64,000 nucleotides of DNA from Terrimesophilobacter sp038243605 (GCA_038243605.1 JBBSQX010000016.1:22444-86443); one strand, 5' to 3'; positions 15,823 to 25,405 are shown, counted from the first letter of the stretch. Translations and numbers: made by a program. Notes: generated from the letters alone by a model not told the origin.

Positions 15823-17230
15823 GAATCAGAATAGCACCGAGCGCATCATTGCGGGGTTGCGGTCATGGCTGGCAACAGCTTCTCCGGGCGCTCAAGTGCC
15901 ATCCAACCGCGCGTTGATGGCCGAGTACGGCGCTAGCCCCGTGACCGTGCAGAAGGCAATGAGACAGCTCATTGCCCTGGATTTGGTCGAGTCCCGCCCC
16001 GGCGTGGGCACGTTCGCGCGTGCGGTGCGGATCGCGCGGCCCGTCGATTACGGATGGCAGACTGCAGCGTTAGGGGGCTCACACCCCCGCCTCTCGAGCT
16101 TGTCATCGACGCAGCGAACCATTGTTCCCGACGCGATCGGCCTCCACTCAGGCTATCCGTCTCGAGATTTACTGCCAGAACGGCTTGTGCGCGCCGCGAT
16201 CACCCGCGCGTCCCGCACAGAATCTGCGATGGCGCGATCACCCGCATCTGGCATCCCGGAGCTGCAGGCGTGGTTCGCACACGAGCTCTCCTCCTCGGCC
16301 CCGGCAGGAGCATCACCGGCGACGGCACAGAACACCCTGATCACCGCGGGGAGCCAGAGCGGGCTCAGTTCGATTTTTCGTGCTGTCGTCGGGGCAGGGC
16401 AGCCGCTGCTGATCGAGTCGCCAACGTATTGGGGCGCAATTCTCGCTGCGGAACAAGCCGGTGTCACCTTAGTTCCCATCCCAGCCGGCCCCGACGGCCC
16501 TGACCCCGACGATGTTGCCCGCGCATTTGCACAGACCGGGGCAACGGCTTTCTATGCGCAGCCAACGTTTGCAAACCCCACCGGAGCTCAGTGGTCATCC
16601 GAGACCGGTAGAGAAGTGCTGGAGACCGTGCGTCGCGTCGATGCCTTTCTCATCGAAGACGACTGGGCGCACGACCTCGCGATCGACGCGGAGCCTCGCC
16701 CGCTCGCCGCACACGATGACGACGGTCATGTCATCTACCTGCGCTCGCTCACTAAGAGCGTCTCCCCTTCGCTGCGCGTCGCTGCCGTGATAGCGAGGGG
16801 GCCCGCCCGCGAGCGGATTCTCTCCGATCGCGCCGCAGAGTCCATGTATGTCAGCGGGCTACTGCAAGCGGCCGCTCTGGATGTCGTGACGCACCCCGGT
16901 TGGCGAAGCCATCTTCGAGGCTTCCGACAGCAGCTTCGGGCGCGCCGCGATCTTCTCGTGACCAGCCTGCGCGAGAACGCCCCCACGACACACGTCGAGA
17001 GCGTGCCCCGCGGCGGCCTCAATCTCTGGGTGCGGCTTCCTGAAGGCACCGATGTCGTCGACGTTGTTCGGGACTGCGAGCTGCGTGGACTCATTATTGC
17101 GCCAGGTACGGAATGGTTCCCTGCTGAGCCCTCCGGTCCCTTCATTAGACTCAACTACTCGAACGAGAACCCCGACCGTTTTGCCACAGCAACACGCATT
17201 CTTGGTGACGCCCTGAACGCCGCGACCTAG
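15821..17230 (+). CDS. MocR-type transcriptional regulator (GntR HTH plus aminotransferase domain)
   Basis: 469 aa from the ATG at 15821 (MNQNSTERIIAGLRSWLATASPGAQVPSN). A GntR winged helix (about 5-70, YGASPVTVQKAMRQLIALDLVESRPGVGTFAR) precedes an aminotransferase-like domain with PSNPTG-like FANPTGAQW, LIEDDWAHDL and the PLP lysine in YLRSLTKSVSPSLR. It is divergent from, and shares start-codon bases with, an EamA exporter, its likely target. The 3' end overlaps the convergent lipoprotein gene by four bases. Confidence 0.85.
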   Translation: MNQNSTERIIAGLRSWLATASPGAQVPSNRALMAEYGASPVTVQKAMRQLIALDLVESRPGVGTFARAVRIARPVDYGWQTAALGGSHPRLSSLSSTQRTIVPDAIGLHSGYPSRDLLPERLVRAAITRASRTESAMARSPASGIPELQAWFAHELSSSAPAGASPATAQNTLITAGSQSGLSSIFRAVVGAGQPLLIESPTYWGAILAAEQAGVTLVPIPAGPDGPDPDDVARAFAQTGATAFYAQPTFANPTGAQWSSETGREVLETVRRVDAFLIEDDWAHDLAIDAEPRPLAAHDDDGHVIYLRSLTKSVSPSLRVAAVIARGPARERILSDRAAESMYVSGLLQAAALDVVTHPGWRSHLRGFRQQLRARRDLLVTSLRENAPTTHVESVPRGGLNLWVRLPEGTDVVDVVRDCELRGLIIAPGTEWFPAEPSGPFIRLNYSNENPDRFATATRILGDALNAAT

Positions 17231-17760
17231 CCGCAGTCGATGTCGCCATTAATGAAGAGTTCATCGTTTCCAGCAATGTTCTTCATGCGCAGCCCGTGGA
17301 ACGCGATCGTCCAGTGCCCGTCTTCGTTGAGCACGACCGGGCCGTCGACGGTCATCGCTTCGTCGGATTCAACTTGAATGTAAACGGGGCCGTCATTGGG
17401 CTTGGTGTAGTAGACCTGCCAGCCTGTATCTGTCGCCGTGCCAATAAGACTTTCACCAGATAAAGCCTCTGAGCTATCCGAATCCGGGGTCTCCCACAGT
17501 GTCATCTCTCCGTCGGAAATCAGGCACGTGGCCGAACCCCAGTAGTGCGAGGTTGCATCTAGCCCTATGCCGTTTTTGTCGCCAGAGTAGATGAGTTTGG
17601 CCGATCCCGAGCTAGTGGACTCCTCGTGTGGCAACTGAGTAGCGAGGGTGTCCAGCTGATCCACGGCATGGTTCAACTGGCCGAGGGAGCAACCGCTGAG
17701 TGCGATGGTCGAGGCGATGAGGGTGATAGCGGCGAGGGCACGAAGGCGAGCAAGGGGCAT
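17227..17760 (-). CDS. Putative lipoprotein of unknown function
   Basis: 177 aa from the ATG at 17760 (MPLARLRALAAITLIASTIALSGCSLG). A signal sequence with lipobox LSGC puts a lipidated cysteine at residue 24. The mature part is acidic, with two cysteines (SATCLISDG and the C-terminal DIDCG), and no domain I recognise. No obvious partner lies in the neighbourhood. Confidence 0.65.
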   Translation of the reverse strand: MPLARLRALAAITLIASTIALSGCSLGQLNHAVDQLDTLATQLPHEESTSSGSAKLIYSGDKNGIGLDATSHYWGSATCLISDGEMTLWETPDSDSSEALSGESLIGTATDTGWQVYYTKPNDGPVYIQVESDEAMTVDGPVVLNEDGHWTIAFHGLRMKNIAGNDELFINGDIDCG

Positions 17761-17853
17761 AAATTTCAGGTTATCTAAGCGGCGCTGGGTGTGCGGTGGG
17801 TGCCACGCCGTAGCGCGATAACACGGCAAAGCACCTGACAGCTAGACCTGAAT

Positions 17854-17886
17854 GCCACGCGACTTTCTCAGCAAAAGCCGCGTGGC
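17854..17886 (-). terminator. Hairpin after putA
   Basis: GCCACGCG (17854-17861) pairs perfectly with CGCGTGGC (17879-17886). Inner CTTT/AAAG bases extend the stem, leaving a short loop. It lies 15 bp past the putA stop codon. There is no clear T tract, so termination is probable rather than certain. Confidence 0.6.
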
Positions 17887-17900
17887 AATCATGCGTGACA

Positions 17901-20900
17901 TTACAGCGGAAGAACAGCCTCAGACCAGTGATCTGGGTTACCAAAGCGATGCGCGGTGATCGCAATTGCCTGCTCGCGCAGGAACGGAAGCATCTCGATG
18001 CGACCGGCCTCTGTCACGTCATCCGAGAACAGCGCAATGTCAGGGCTGCCACCAAGAGTTGTCGCCAGCTCTGTGTGCCCACCGCCGATGAGGCGTACGC
18101 GCGAGTCCTTGATGCGGCTTGCGGATGCCAACCACGCTTCATCGGATTGCAAGACAATCGAGACTCCCGCTTTGTCAAGCGCGCAGGAGAGCTCAGAAGT
18201 GAGCGGCTCTACGACGCTCGCGGTGAGGTGCGCGCCAGCATCGTCGCCACCGGCGCGCACGCCAGCAACAATGACGCGCACGAACTCTTCGATGGTTCCC
18301 GCGCTGTTCTGGCGCACTGTCACGGGTAGTGCCCGGTAGCGGAACACGTCGCGCTCGACGCCGAGTGCCGACACGTCTTTCGCGACGCCGAACTCGCGCT
18401 CCCACTCAGCCTGGTCACTCTGCGCAGCACGGGCAACAAGTTCAGAACCGGAAGCTTTGACAATGCCGTCGACAATCTTCGAGAGACGCACATCGTTGCC
18501 GCCCTTGACCTTCGCTGTCGTCCACGACCCGAGGTGCACCAAGTAGTTTGGTCCACCCGCCTTCGTGGTGGCACCAACAACGGAGCGCTTCCAGCCACCG
18601 AACGGCTGGCGACGCACAATTGCGCCGGTGATGCCGCGATTCACGTAGAGGTTTCCGGCCTGAACGCCATCAAGCCACGTTGCGAGCTCATTCTGATCCA
18701 GCGAGTGCAGCCCAGCGGTCAGACCGTAGTCGACCTGGTTCTGCATACGCATTGCCTCGTCGAGACTGTCGGCGCGCATGATGCCAAGGATCGGTCCGAA
18801 GAATTCGGTGAGGTGGTAGTAGCTGCCGGCCGCAACACCGGTGCGGATGCCGGGCGACCACAGCCGACCGCTCTCGTCGAGCTGCTGTGGCTTCAACAGC
18901 CACCGCTCTCCGGTCTGCAATTCGGTGAGCCCCTTCTTGAGCTTGCCATTTGCCGCCTCAATGATGGGGCCCATCTGGGTGGTCGGGTCGCTGGGGTAGC
19001 CAACGCGCAACGTTGTTGCGGCGTCAATGAGCTGCTTCTCGAAGCGCTCGGAGCGCGCAACGGATCCGACCAGGATTACGAGGCTTGAGGCCGAGCACTT
19101 CTGACCGGCGTGCCCGAACGCGCTCTTCACGACATCCGCCACAGCGAGGTCGAGGTCGGCAGACGGGGTCACGATGGTGGCATTCTTGCCACTCGTCTCG
19201 GCAAGCAGCTTCAGTTCTGGTCGCCATCCGCGGAACATCTCCGCCGTCTCGTAACCGCCAGTGAGAATGACGCGGTCGACCTCTGGGTGAGAAATCATCT
19301 TCTCGCCGAGGTTGCGTTCCTTAAGATCCACGAGAGCGAGTACGTCACGAGGAACACCACCGCGCCACAGGGCATCCACCATGACGGCGCCGGAGCGCTG
19401 AGCAGCTTTTGCCGGCTTGATGATGACGGACGCGCCAGAGGCGAGCGCCGCAAGCGTCGAGCCTGCGGGGATCGCCACCGGGAAGTTCCATGGCGGGGTC
19501 ACGACGATGAGCTTCGACGGCGTGTACTTCGCGCCATCAACACTGTCGAGTTCTTCGGCGAGCTGAGCGTAATAGCGGGCGAAGTCGATCGCCTCGCTGA
19601 TTTCGACGTCACCCTCTGCGATGGTCTTGCCTGTCTCGCTCGCCATAACTTCGATGAGGTTGCCACGAGTTTCTTCCAGCACATCGGCAGCCTTGCGCAG
19701 AATTTTGGCGCGACCGGCTCCTCCGAGCGCCGCCCAGCCCTTTGCGGCCGGCAGCACGGTGGCGAACACGGCATCGAGCTGCTTCTCGTTTTTGATTGCC
19801 GCAGCTTTGACGATGTCATTGCCCATGGTGCTGTTCTCCACTGCCGCGAGCACCTTTTCGCCCCACGCGCGGTTGTCTGGCAGCGACGCGTCAGTGTCTG
19901 GCGTGTTGCCGAAGGTGTCGCCGAACGGCGTGTGCGTCTCGAGCCGAGACTGCTTGCGGTTGCGCTCAGGCACGACGGTGTCGACATCGGCGAGGGAGGC
20001 CAAGAAGCGGTCGCGCTCGCGGTTCCAGAGCTTCTTGTTGTCGACGAGTTCGAACACGGCCGACATGAAGTTTTCTTGGCTCGCGTTCTCTTCGAGCCGG
20101 CGGATGAGGTAGCCGATGGCCACATCAAACTCCTGTGGCAAGACGACGGGTGTGTACAACAGCAGCCCGCCAACATCTTTGCGCACGACATCTGCCTGGC
20201 CCTCGGCCATGCCGAGAAGCATTTCGAAGTCGACGTGGTCAGAGACCCCGCGCGACTCCGCAAGCAGATGAGCGAACGCGAGGTCAAACAGGTTGTGACC
20301 GGCGACTCCAATGCGTACCGCGGCGGTGCGCTCTGGCGTGAGGGCCCAGTCGAGCACGCGCTTGTAGTTCGTGTCGGTGGCCTGCTTGCTGTCGCAGGTG
20401 ACTTCTTCCCATCCGTGGAGGGTGGCATCCACCGTCTCCATGGCGAGGTTCGCGCCCTTGACGAGGCGAATCTTCACGGGCGCGCCACCGCGGGCAACCC
20501 GCGCGGTGGACCACTCGACGATGCGCTGGTACGCACCGAGCGCATCGGGAAGGTAGGCCTGCAACACAATGCCTGCCTCAAGTTTCAAAAACTGCGGCTG
20601 GTCGAGGATCGCTTCAAATACGGAGATCGTGAGGTCGAGGTCGCGGTACTCCTCCATGTCCATGTTGATGAACTTGGGGGTCGGGGCCTTGGCGGCAATC
20701 TCGTAGAGGGGGGTCAGACGCGTGGTGACGCGCTCCACCGTCTCGTCGTACGCCCACATGTTGAGCTGGCTTTCGATAGACGACACCTTGATCGAGACGT
20801 AGTCGACATCCGGTCGCTTAAGAAGACGCTTGGTTCCTTCGAGGCGACGCTCTGCCTCTGCCTTGCCGAGCACGATCTCGCCGAGCAGGTTGATGTTGAG

Positions 20901-21335
20901 GCGGATGCCGGGCTTCTTCAGTCTGGCGATGGCCGGGGTCAGCTTCTTCGGCCGTGCGTCAACGATGAGGTGGGCGAGCATGGCGCGCAGCACTCCGCGC
21001 GCGATGGGAACGACGGGCCACGGCAGAAGCGGGGCAAAGAACCCTCCGACGCGCACGGCAGCTTTCATGTACCACGGCAAGAATGCGGGCGTGCTCTTCG
21101 CCAGAATTGACAGGTTGCGCGCGGCAACGCTGAGGTCTTCTGGGCGGATGACGCGGTCAACAAACCCGACAGTGAAGTCGAGCCCGTTCTCGTCTTTGAG
21201 CACCTGCGCGAGCAGGGCGGCCGAGCCGGTGGTGCCGTTGGCGGCACCACGAACAGCCCAGTCGTGCGCGAGCGCAACAGCGTCTTCACCGATTGTCGCC
21301 GGGAGCGCAGGTGTGGTAGTTGAAGTCTTGGCCAT
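17901..21335 (-). CDS. putA: Bifunctional proline dehydrogenase / L-glutamate gamma-semialdehyde dehydrogenase
   Basis: 1144 aa from the ATG at 21335 (MAKTSTTTPALPATIG). The N-terminal half is an FAD-dependent proline dehydrogenase barrel (KFINMDMEEYRDLDLTISVF, GIVLQAYLPDALG, KIRLVKGANLAME). The C-terminal half is an NAD-dependent aldehyde dehydrogenase with the glutamate in LKLLAETSGKNA and the catalytic cysteine in FGHAGQKCSASSLV. Together they oxidise proline to glutamate. There is no N-terminal ribbon-helix-helix domain, so it cannot autoregulate like enterobacterial PutA; the upstream TetR gene and operator probably do this. A -10 TATTGT six bases before the start suggests a leaderless mRNA. 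Confidence 0.95.
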   Translation of the reverse strand: MAKTSTTTPALPATIGEDAVALAHDWAVRGAANGTTGSAALLAQVLKDENGLDFTVGFVDRVIRPEDLSVAARNLSILAKSTPAFLPWYMKAAVRVGGFFAPLLPWPVVPIARGVLRAMLAHLIVDARPKKLTPAIARLKKPGIRLNINLLGEIVLGKAEAERRLEGTKRLLKRPDVDYVSIKVSSIESQLNMWAYDETVERVTTRLTPLYEIAAKAPTPKFINMDMEEYRDLDLTISVFEAILDQPQFLKLEAGIVLQAYLPDALGAYQRIVEWSTARVARGGAPVKIRLVKGANLAMETVDATLHGWEEVTCDSKQATDTNYKRVLDWALTPERTAAVRIGVAGHNLFDLAFAHLLAESRGVSDHVDFEMLLGMAEGQADVVRKDVGGLLLYTPVVLPQEFDVAIGYLIRRLEENASQENFMSAVFELVDNKKLWNRERDRFLASLADVDTVVPERNRKQSRLETHTPFGDTFGNTPDTDASLPDNRAWGEKVLAAVENSTMGNDIVKAAAIKNEKQLDAVFATVLPAAKGWAALGGAGRAKILRKAADVLEETRGNLIEVMASETGKTIAEGDVEISEAIDFARYYAQLAEELDSVDGAKYTPSKLIVVTPPWNFPVAIPAGSTLAALASGASVIIKPAKAAQRSGAVMVDALWRGGVPRDVLALVDLKERNLGEKMISHPEVDRVILTGGYETAEMFRGWRPELKLLAETSGKNATIVTPSADLDLAVADVVKSAFGHAGQKCSASSLVILVGSVARSERFEKQLIDAATTLRVGYPSDPTTQMGPIIEAANGKLKKGLTELQTGERWLLKPQQLDESGRLWSPGIRTGVAAGSYYHLTEFFGPILGIMRADSLDEAMRMQNQVDYGLTAGLHSLDQNELATWLDGVQAGNLYVNRGITGAIVRRQPFGGWKRSVVGATTKAGGPNYLVHLGSWTTAKVKGGNDVRLSKIVDGIVKASGSELVARAAQSDQAEWEREFGVAKDVSALGVERDVFRYRALPVTVRQNSAGTIEEFVRVIVAGVRAGGDDAGAHLTASVVEPLTSELSCALDKAGVSIVLQSDEAWLASASRIKDSRVRLIGGGHTELATTLGGSPDIALFSDDVTEAGRIEMLPFLREQAIAITAHRFGNPDHWSEAVLPL

Positions 21336-21341
21336 GAGGCA

Positions 21342-21373
21342 ACAATAGCCCCAAAACCTTGCCAAGTGGCAAG
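21342..21373 (-). promoter_or_regulatory. putA promoter with perfect inverted-repeat operator
   Basis: In the 42 bp between the TetR stop and the putA start lies CTTGCCA-AG-TGGCAAG (21358-21373), a perfect 7-bp inverted repeat. On the minus strand a TATTGT -10 (complement of 21342-21347) follows ten bases later, so the dyad covers the -35 zone. Binding by the adjacent TetR protein is the simplest reading. Confidence 0.6.
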
Positions 21374-21377
21374 TTAA

Positions 21378-22010
21378 TTATGGAGAATTTTCCAACTCGC
21401 TCAGAGGCACCAAAATTAGTGCGCTGACCAGCAATTTTACAGAATCAGCAACGTGCACATCTTCACGGTCGTAGAGCCATTGCAGCTGCAAACCGTCCAC
21501 TAACGCGAGGATTGCTCTGGCGGCTGACCTGGCGTCCCAGCCTTCCCGCAAAACCCCGCGTGCCTCCGCGCGTTCGATGTACTTCGACATGGAGGCAATA
21601 AGGCTCTGGTAGAACTGCGCGTAATACTCGTGCGCTGGATGATCTTCGAACGTCGCCTCCGCTGAGGCCATGTTGTACAGCGCAATGACATCCGGGATTC
21701 CCACGTTGTCTTCAGCAACAGAAATGAGCTCACCGACGGCCATTCCGCCATCATCGGCGAAGTGCCGGCGAAGGCGTTCATCACGACGCCGAAGCACGGC
21801 CATAAGAAGTTCGTTCTTGGTCGGAAAGTAGTGCATGAGCGACTGGTGACTCACCCCAACACGGCCGGCGATCTCTCGAAGAGTGGAGCCGTGCAAACCA
21901 ACCTCGCCAAACACCTCGAGTGCGGCATCCAAAATTGCTTGACGCTTCGCAGCACCTTTCGGGGAGCGCCCTGGCCTGCGAGGCACAGCATCGTTGACGG
22001 TCTCCGTCAT
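21378..22010 (-). CDS. TetR/AcrR family regulator, likely controls putA
   Basis: 210 aa. The DNA-binding domain is at about 20-67 (AILDAALEVFGEVGLHGSTLREIAGRVGVSHQSLMHYFPTKNELL). The C-terminal ligand domain is all-helical (YNMASAEATFEDHPAHEYYAQFYQSLIASMSKYIERAEA). It is co-directional with putA, 42 bp upstream, and the gap carries a perfect dyad, so proline-linked repression of putA is inferred. Two direct copies of GACCAGAAT lie upstream of its own start. Confidence 0.85.
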   Translation of the reverse strand: MTETVNDAVPRRPGRSPKGAAKRQAILDAALEVFGEVGLHGSTLREIAGRVGVSHQSLMHYFPTKNELLMAVLRRRDERLRRHFADDGGMAVGELISVAEDNVGIPDVIALYNMASAEATFEDHPAHEYYAQFYQSLIASMSKYIERAEARGVLREGWDARSAARAILALVDGLQLQWLYDREDVHVADSVKLLVSALILVPLSELENSP

Positions 22011-22064
22011 CGTTGCCCCCCAATTTTTGAATACCAGCGCGTTAGCGAACCCAGCCTATGCGCT

Positions 22065-22087
22065 GACCAGAATCTGTAGACCAGAAT
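22065..22087. repeat. Direct repeat GACCAGAAT x2 upstream of the TetR gene
   Basis: GACCAGAAT occurs at 22065-22073 and 22079-22087, a 14-bp period. It lies in the 123-bp divergent gap between the TetR gene and the dehydratase-like gene. It could be a regulator site for either gene. Confidence 0.4.
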
Positions 22088-22133
22088 GCCGTCATCTCAC
22101 GCTCTGACGCCCACGGAACTCTAAGGTGGAAGC

Positions 22134-23090
22134 ATGTTGAGCTTAGATTCCGTTCAGGATGCCGCCCGCCAACTCGACGGCATCGCCCACCGCACCCCAA
22201 TCGTGCGCTCCCGCACACTCGATGAGGTGTGTGGTGCGAGCATTTACCTGAAATGCGAGAATCTGCAGCGAATAGGGGCCTTCAAATTCCGTGGTGCCTA
22301 CAACGTCATTTCCCGACTCTCGCCTCACGACCTTGAGCGAGGCGTTGGCGCATGGTCCTCCGGCAACCACGCTCAAGCTGTCGCGCTCGCCGCCTCCATG
22401 ATGGGCACACACGCCACCATCCTCATGCCGGAGGATGCCCCGGAGGCGAAAGTGGCAGCGACCCGTGGGTACGGCGCAGAGGTGAAGTTCTATGACCGCG
22501 TTCACGGTGACCGCGAAGCGCTAGGAAGGGCCATGGCCGAAGAACGCGGGCTCACGATCATCCCCCCGTACGAGCACTACGGCATCATGGCGGGGCAGGG
22601 AACAGCGGCTCTCGAGCTGCTGCAGGATGCGGGCGAGCTCGACGAGTTGCGCGTGCCCATCGGCGGCGGCGGGCTCATGGCCGGCAGCGCCACTGCGGCA
22701 AAAGAGTTGTTCCCTGGCATCCGCATGGTGGGTGTTGAGCCAGCGGCCGGCGACGATACGAAGCAGTCGTTGGCCGCGGGAGAGCGCATCAAAATCGCAG
22801 TACCTGCCACGATTGCCGATGGCCAGGCCGCGGAGAGCCCCGGCGAGATGACGTTTGGAATCAACCGCGAGCTCGTGGATGCTGTAGATCTCGTCACCGA
22901 CGAGCAACTGATCGAGGCCATGGCGTTCGCCTTCGACCGCCTGAAGATCGTCCTGGAGCCCTCGGGAGCAACCGGGCTCGCCTCGGTCATGTTCGGGGAA
23001 CGGCCGACACCTGGTTCGCGCGTTGGCGTGATCCTTTCCGGCGGCAACGTCGGCCTGGCGCGGTTTCTCCAGCTCATGGGCCGGCAGTAG
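22134..23090 (+). CDS. PLP-dependent threonine/serine dehydratase-like protein
   Basis: 318 aa, fold type II PLP enzyme. The lysine that binds PLP is in FKFRGAYN, the phosphate-binding loop in PIGGGGLMAGS, and the substrate loop in SSGNHAQAVALAA; the end reads VILSGGNVGLARFLQLMG. The length without an ACT domain fits catabolic threonine dehydratase, serine racemase or threo-3-hydroxyaspartate ammonia-lyase. These cannot be separated from the sequence alone. AAGGTGGA a few bases before the ATG serves as ribosome site. Confidence 0.85.
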   Translation: MLSLDSVQDAARQLDGIAHRTPIVRSRTLDEVCGASIYLKCENLQRIGAFKFRGAYNVISRLSPHDLERGVGAWSSGNHAQAVALAASMMGTHATILMPEDAPEAKVAATRGYGAEVKFYDRVHGDREALGRAMAEERGLTIIPPYEHYGIMAGQGTAALELLQDAGELDELRVPIGGGGLMAGSATAAKELFPGIRMVGVEPAAGDDTKQSLAAGERIKIAVPATIADGQAAESPGEMTFGINRELVDAVDLVTDEQLIEAMAFAFDRLKIVLEPSGATGLASVMFGERPTPGSRVGVILSGGNVGLARFLQLMGRQ

Positions 23091-23161
23091 CTCGCCGCGT
23101 CAGAACACGTCGCGCGCGAGATGCTTTCGACTAGAGCACACCTTCGCGAAGAAAAAAACGG

Positions 23162-25405
23162 TTACGCTCTTGCCGCTAACTCCGCGGAATCCGGCGGGCC
23201 AATCAGCAGGAATAGTCGGCCGTAGGCAGGCAGCTTCACAAAGAAGCTTCCCAGGTCGTCGACGACACCAATCGCCTTGTGACTGGCGGCATCGGTGACG
23301 GTGCGCCTCGGCACCAACTGGTCAGAACGCACGGTGCCTTCAATCGTGTCGCCGCTGAAGTTCAGCACGGTCACCTGAAGTGGTGCGTCTTCGAGTGTTG
23401 CATCGCCGCCATCCAGCCGGTGAACCATCACGAGCATGCCGGGGTGCGCTACATCCGGAATGTCGATTTGGCGTGCGACATCGAGGTTGAACTTCTCGCG
23501 AAGACGAAGAATGCCTTTCAACTGCGACGCAAACGAGGAAGGGTCAGCGAGCTGCTTGGTGATGGAACCATACAAAGATCTCCCGCGTGGCATTCCAGAA
23601 CTCGACAGCGTTGCCGAGGGGTCTGCGTCGATCAAGTCATGGGCGCCTCGGTGTATCCAGCGCGTGTCGCCCCCCGCAATGAGCTCTGCGACGGCGTCTT
23701 CTGGCACCGGCAGCATGCCGAGCAAATCCCACGCTGAGAGCGCAAACACGCCTGGCTGCCATGCGTTGAAGCACGCGAGCAGCATGTGCGCGCGCCGGAT
23801 GCCGTCAATGTCGTCGTCGCCGATCGCATCCAGCTCAGTGAACCCCTGGGCTGCCGCGATCATGGATGCCGTGGTGCAGGCGATCCCGTTCGTGGTGAAC
23901 ACGCGGTTGTAGCTGGCACGCGCACCGGTGAGAGCCTCGGTGAGGTCGCCGCGGATTGTCTCCGCGAGTTCGGCACCCGTCACCTCTGCGCCGCGGAACT
24001 GGTACTCATCCTGGTGATGACGGTTCGCCCAGTGCACCAACTCGTACGTGAGCTCGTCGTGGTTCTGTAAGGCGTGCACGAGGCCGACCGGCTCAACATC
24101 CAGCTCCAACGATGTGCGCAGGGTGAGCCGCAAAAATTCGGTATCTGACATTGCCAACGCGTGCTGGTACGCGGGCCGATTGATGAAGTCGTACGAGAGG
24201 TCAGCGCCCACCCGGCCGGTGTCGCGAATGTCTTCGATGCCAAGGTTCAATTCCTGGAACGAGAACCCCCCGACTTTGCGCACCATGCTCGCGATGAGGT
24301 GGTTCGCGGCCTCCGAAAGCGGATGCCCCTCCGACCACCCCGGCTGGCCCTCCGCACTCTTCTCCACGCCGAGGAAGCCGTTCGCATCCAAGCGCAAGGC
24401 GCTGGAGCCCAGTTCGCCGAGGGAGTGCAGTGCGTCACCGATGACGAGCCGCATGCCAGCGAACGTCGGATCGAGCCAATTGATGGAGGGTTGCCCCTGC
24501 TTGAAGTAGTGCAGGTACACCCAACGACGGGTGCGCCCATCGACGCCGAGCACGGGAGCTGTGGCGCTCCAGTTCGTGTCTTTTACCCCTGGGTTGTAGA
24601 AAATGACGCGCTGCAGTTCACCAATGATGTAGCCGCGCTCCGCCAGCTTCGCCTCGGTAGCCGCGTCGAGGTTGACGGCGTCGCGCCCATCCACAACATC
24701 GGGCAGAAGATCCCATTCTTCTTCAGGAATTTCGACCATGTGGTAGATGCCCGGGTAGTCCTTGTACGCCATCTCGGCCAGCCGAAAGTCAGCGCCTTTG
24801 CCCGTGTGGCCAGGCACGATGTCATCGATAACGCTGCCGCCGTGCTGCTCTGCCACGTCGCACAGTGCACGAAACTCGTCGTCCGAACCGAACACAGGGT
24901 CCATTTGGGTGCTGATGCGGTCGAAGTGGCCGTCGACGCTCGCCGTCTGCTCCCAGCCGGTGAGCCCACCAGCAAGCTTCACAGGTCCGGTGTGTAAACC
25001 TCGAATGCCAATCGTCTCGAACGCGTGCCACAACTCATCGCTGCCAAGAGAGCTCAGATAGGACTGCCCAGGCGCGGTGATGAGCGAGATCGGGTAGGCC
25101 GTGAACCACACGGAGGCGATGCCGATGGCGCGCCTGGCATCCGGTCGCGCATAGGGGTTGCGCCACATGCTCGGTTGCCCAGAGAGGCTTCGCGCCAAAA
25201 TGTCGGCGTCACGCAACATTGACTGCCGTTTGAGCCACGAAATGTAGGAAGGGTTTGACGCGGCCGCCGACCGCGGATCGATGTGGGAGTGCCGAACGCT
25301 CTTCGACCCCAGTTGTGCTCGAGGTCGCAAACGCTTGGGCCGTGCCGGGTAAAGCACGTCATCGTAGGTTGGCTCTTCTGGAAGAGCGTCATCGGATTCC
25401 GTCAT
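23162..25405 (-). CDS. GH13 alpha-amylase-family enzyme, trehalose synthase-like
   Basis: 747 aa. The catalytic triad of GH13 is visible: nucleophile Asp in SSALRLDANGFLG, acid/base Glu in GGFSFQELNLG, and transition-state Asp in LQNHDELTYE. The barrel start (GIASVWFTAYPIS) and a C-terminal beta domain are also present. It is fourth in the treX-treY-treZ operon and overlaps treZ by 17 bp. A maltose-to-trehalose interconverting enzyme (TreS-like) is the most plausible role, but motifs around the nucleophile differ from classic TreS (no GxDGFRxD), so other glucosyl transfer chemistry is possible. Confidence 0.75.
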   Translation of the reverse strand: MTESDDALPEEPTYDDVLYPARPKRLRPRAQLGSKSVRHSHIDPRSAAASNPSYISWLKRQSMLRDADILARSLSGQPSMWRNPYARPDARRAIGIASVWFTAYPISLITAPGQSYLSSLGSDELWHAFETIGIRGLHTGPVKLAGGLTGWEQTASVDGHFDRISTQMDPVFGSDDEFRALCDVAEQHGGSVIDDIVPGHTGKGADFRLAEMAYKDYPGIYHMVEIPEEEWDLLPDVVDGRDAVNLDAATEAKLAERGYIIGELQRVIFYNPGVKDTNWSATAPVLGVDGRTRRWVYLHYFKQGQPSINWLDPTFAGMRLVIGDALHSLGELGSSALRLDANGFLGVEKSAEGQPGWSEGHPLSEAANHLIASMVRKVGGFSFQELNLGIEDIRDTGRVGADLSYDFINRPAYQHALAMSDTEFLRLTLRTSLELDVEPVGLVHALQNHDELTYELVHWANRHHQDEYQFRGAEVTGAELAETIRGDLTEALTGARASYNRVFTTNGIACTTASMIAAAQGFTELDAIGDDDIDGIRRAHMLLACFNAWQPGVFALSAWDLLGMLPVPEDAVAELIAGGDTRWIHRGAHDLIDADPSATLSSSGMPRGRSLYGSITKQLADPSSFASQLKGILRLREKFNLDVARQIDIPDVAHPGMLVMVHRLDGGDATLEDAPLQVTVLNFSGDTIEGTVRSDQLVPRRTVTDAASHKAIGVVDDLGSFFVKLPAYGRLFLLIGPPDSAELAARA

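Noticed and set aside
19110..21110. Long open frame on the + strand antisense to putA (666 codons)
   Set aside because: It is a shadow of the high-GC putA gene; the putA frame has complete catalytic motifs on the other strand and the antisense product has no recognisable domain.
23141..23160. CTTCGCGAAG plus A-run as a terminator after the dehydratase or GH13 gene
   Set aside because: The palindrome has no loop, and the A-run is on the wrong side for a terminator of either gene.
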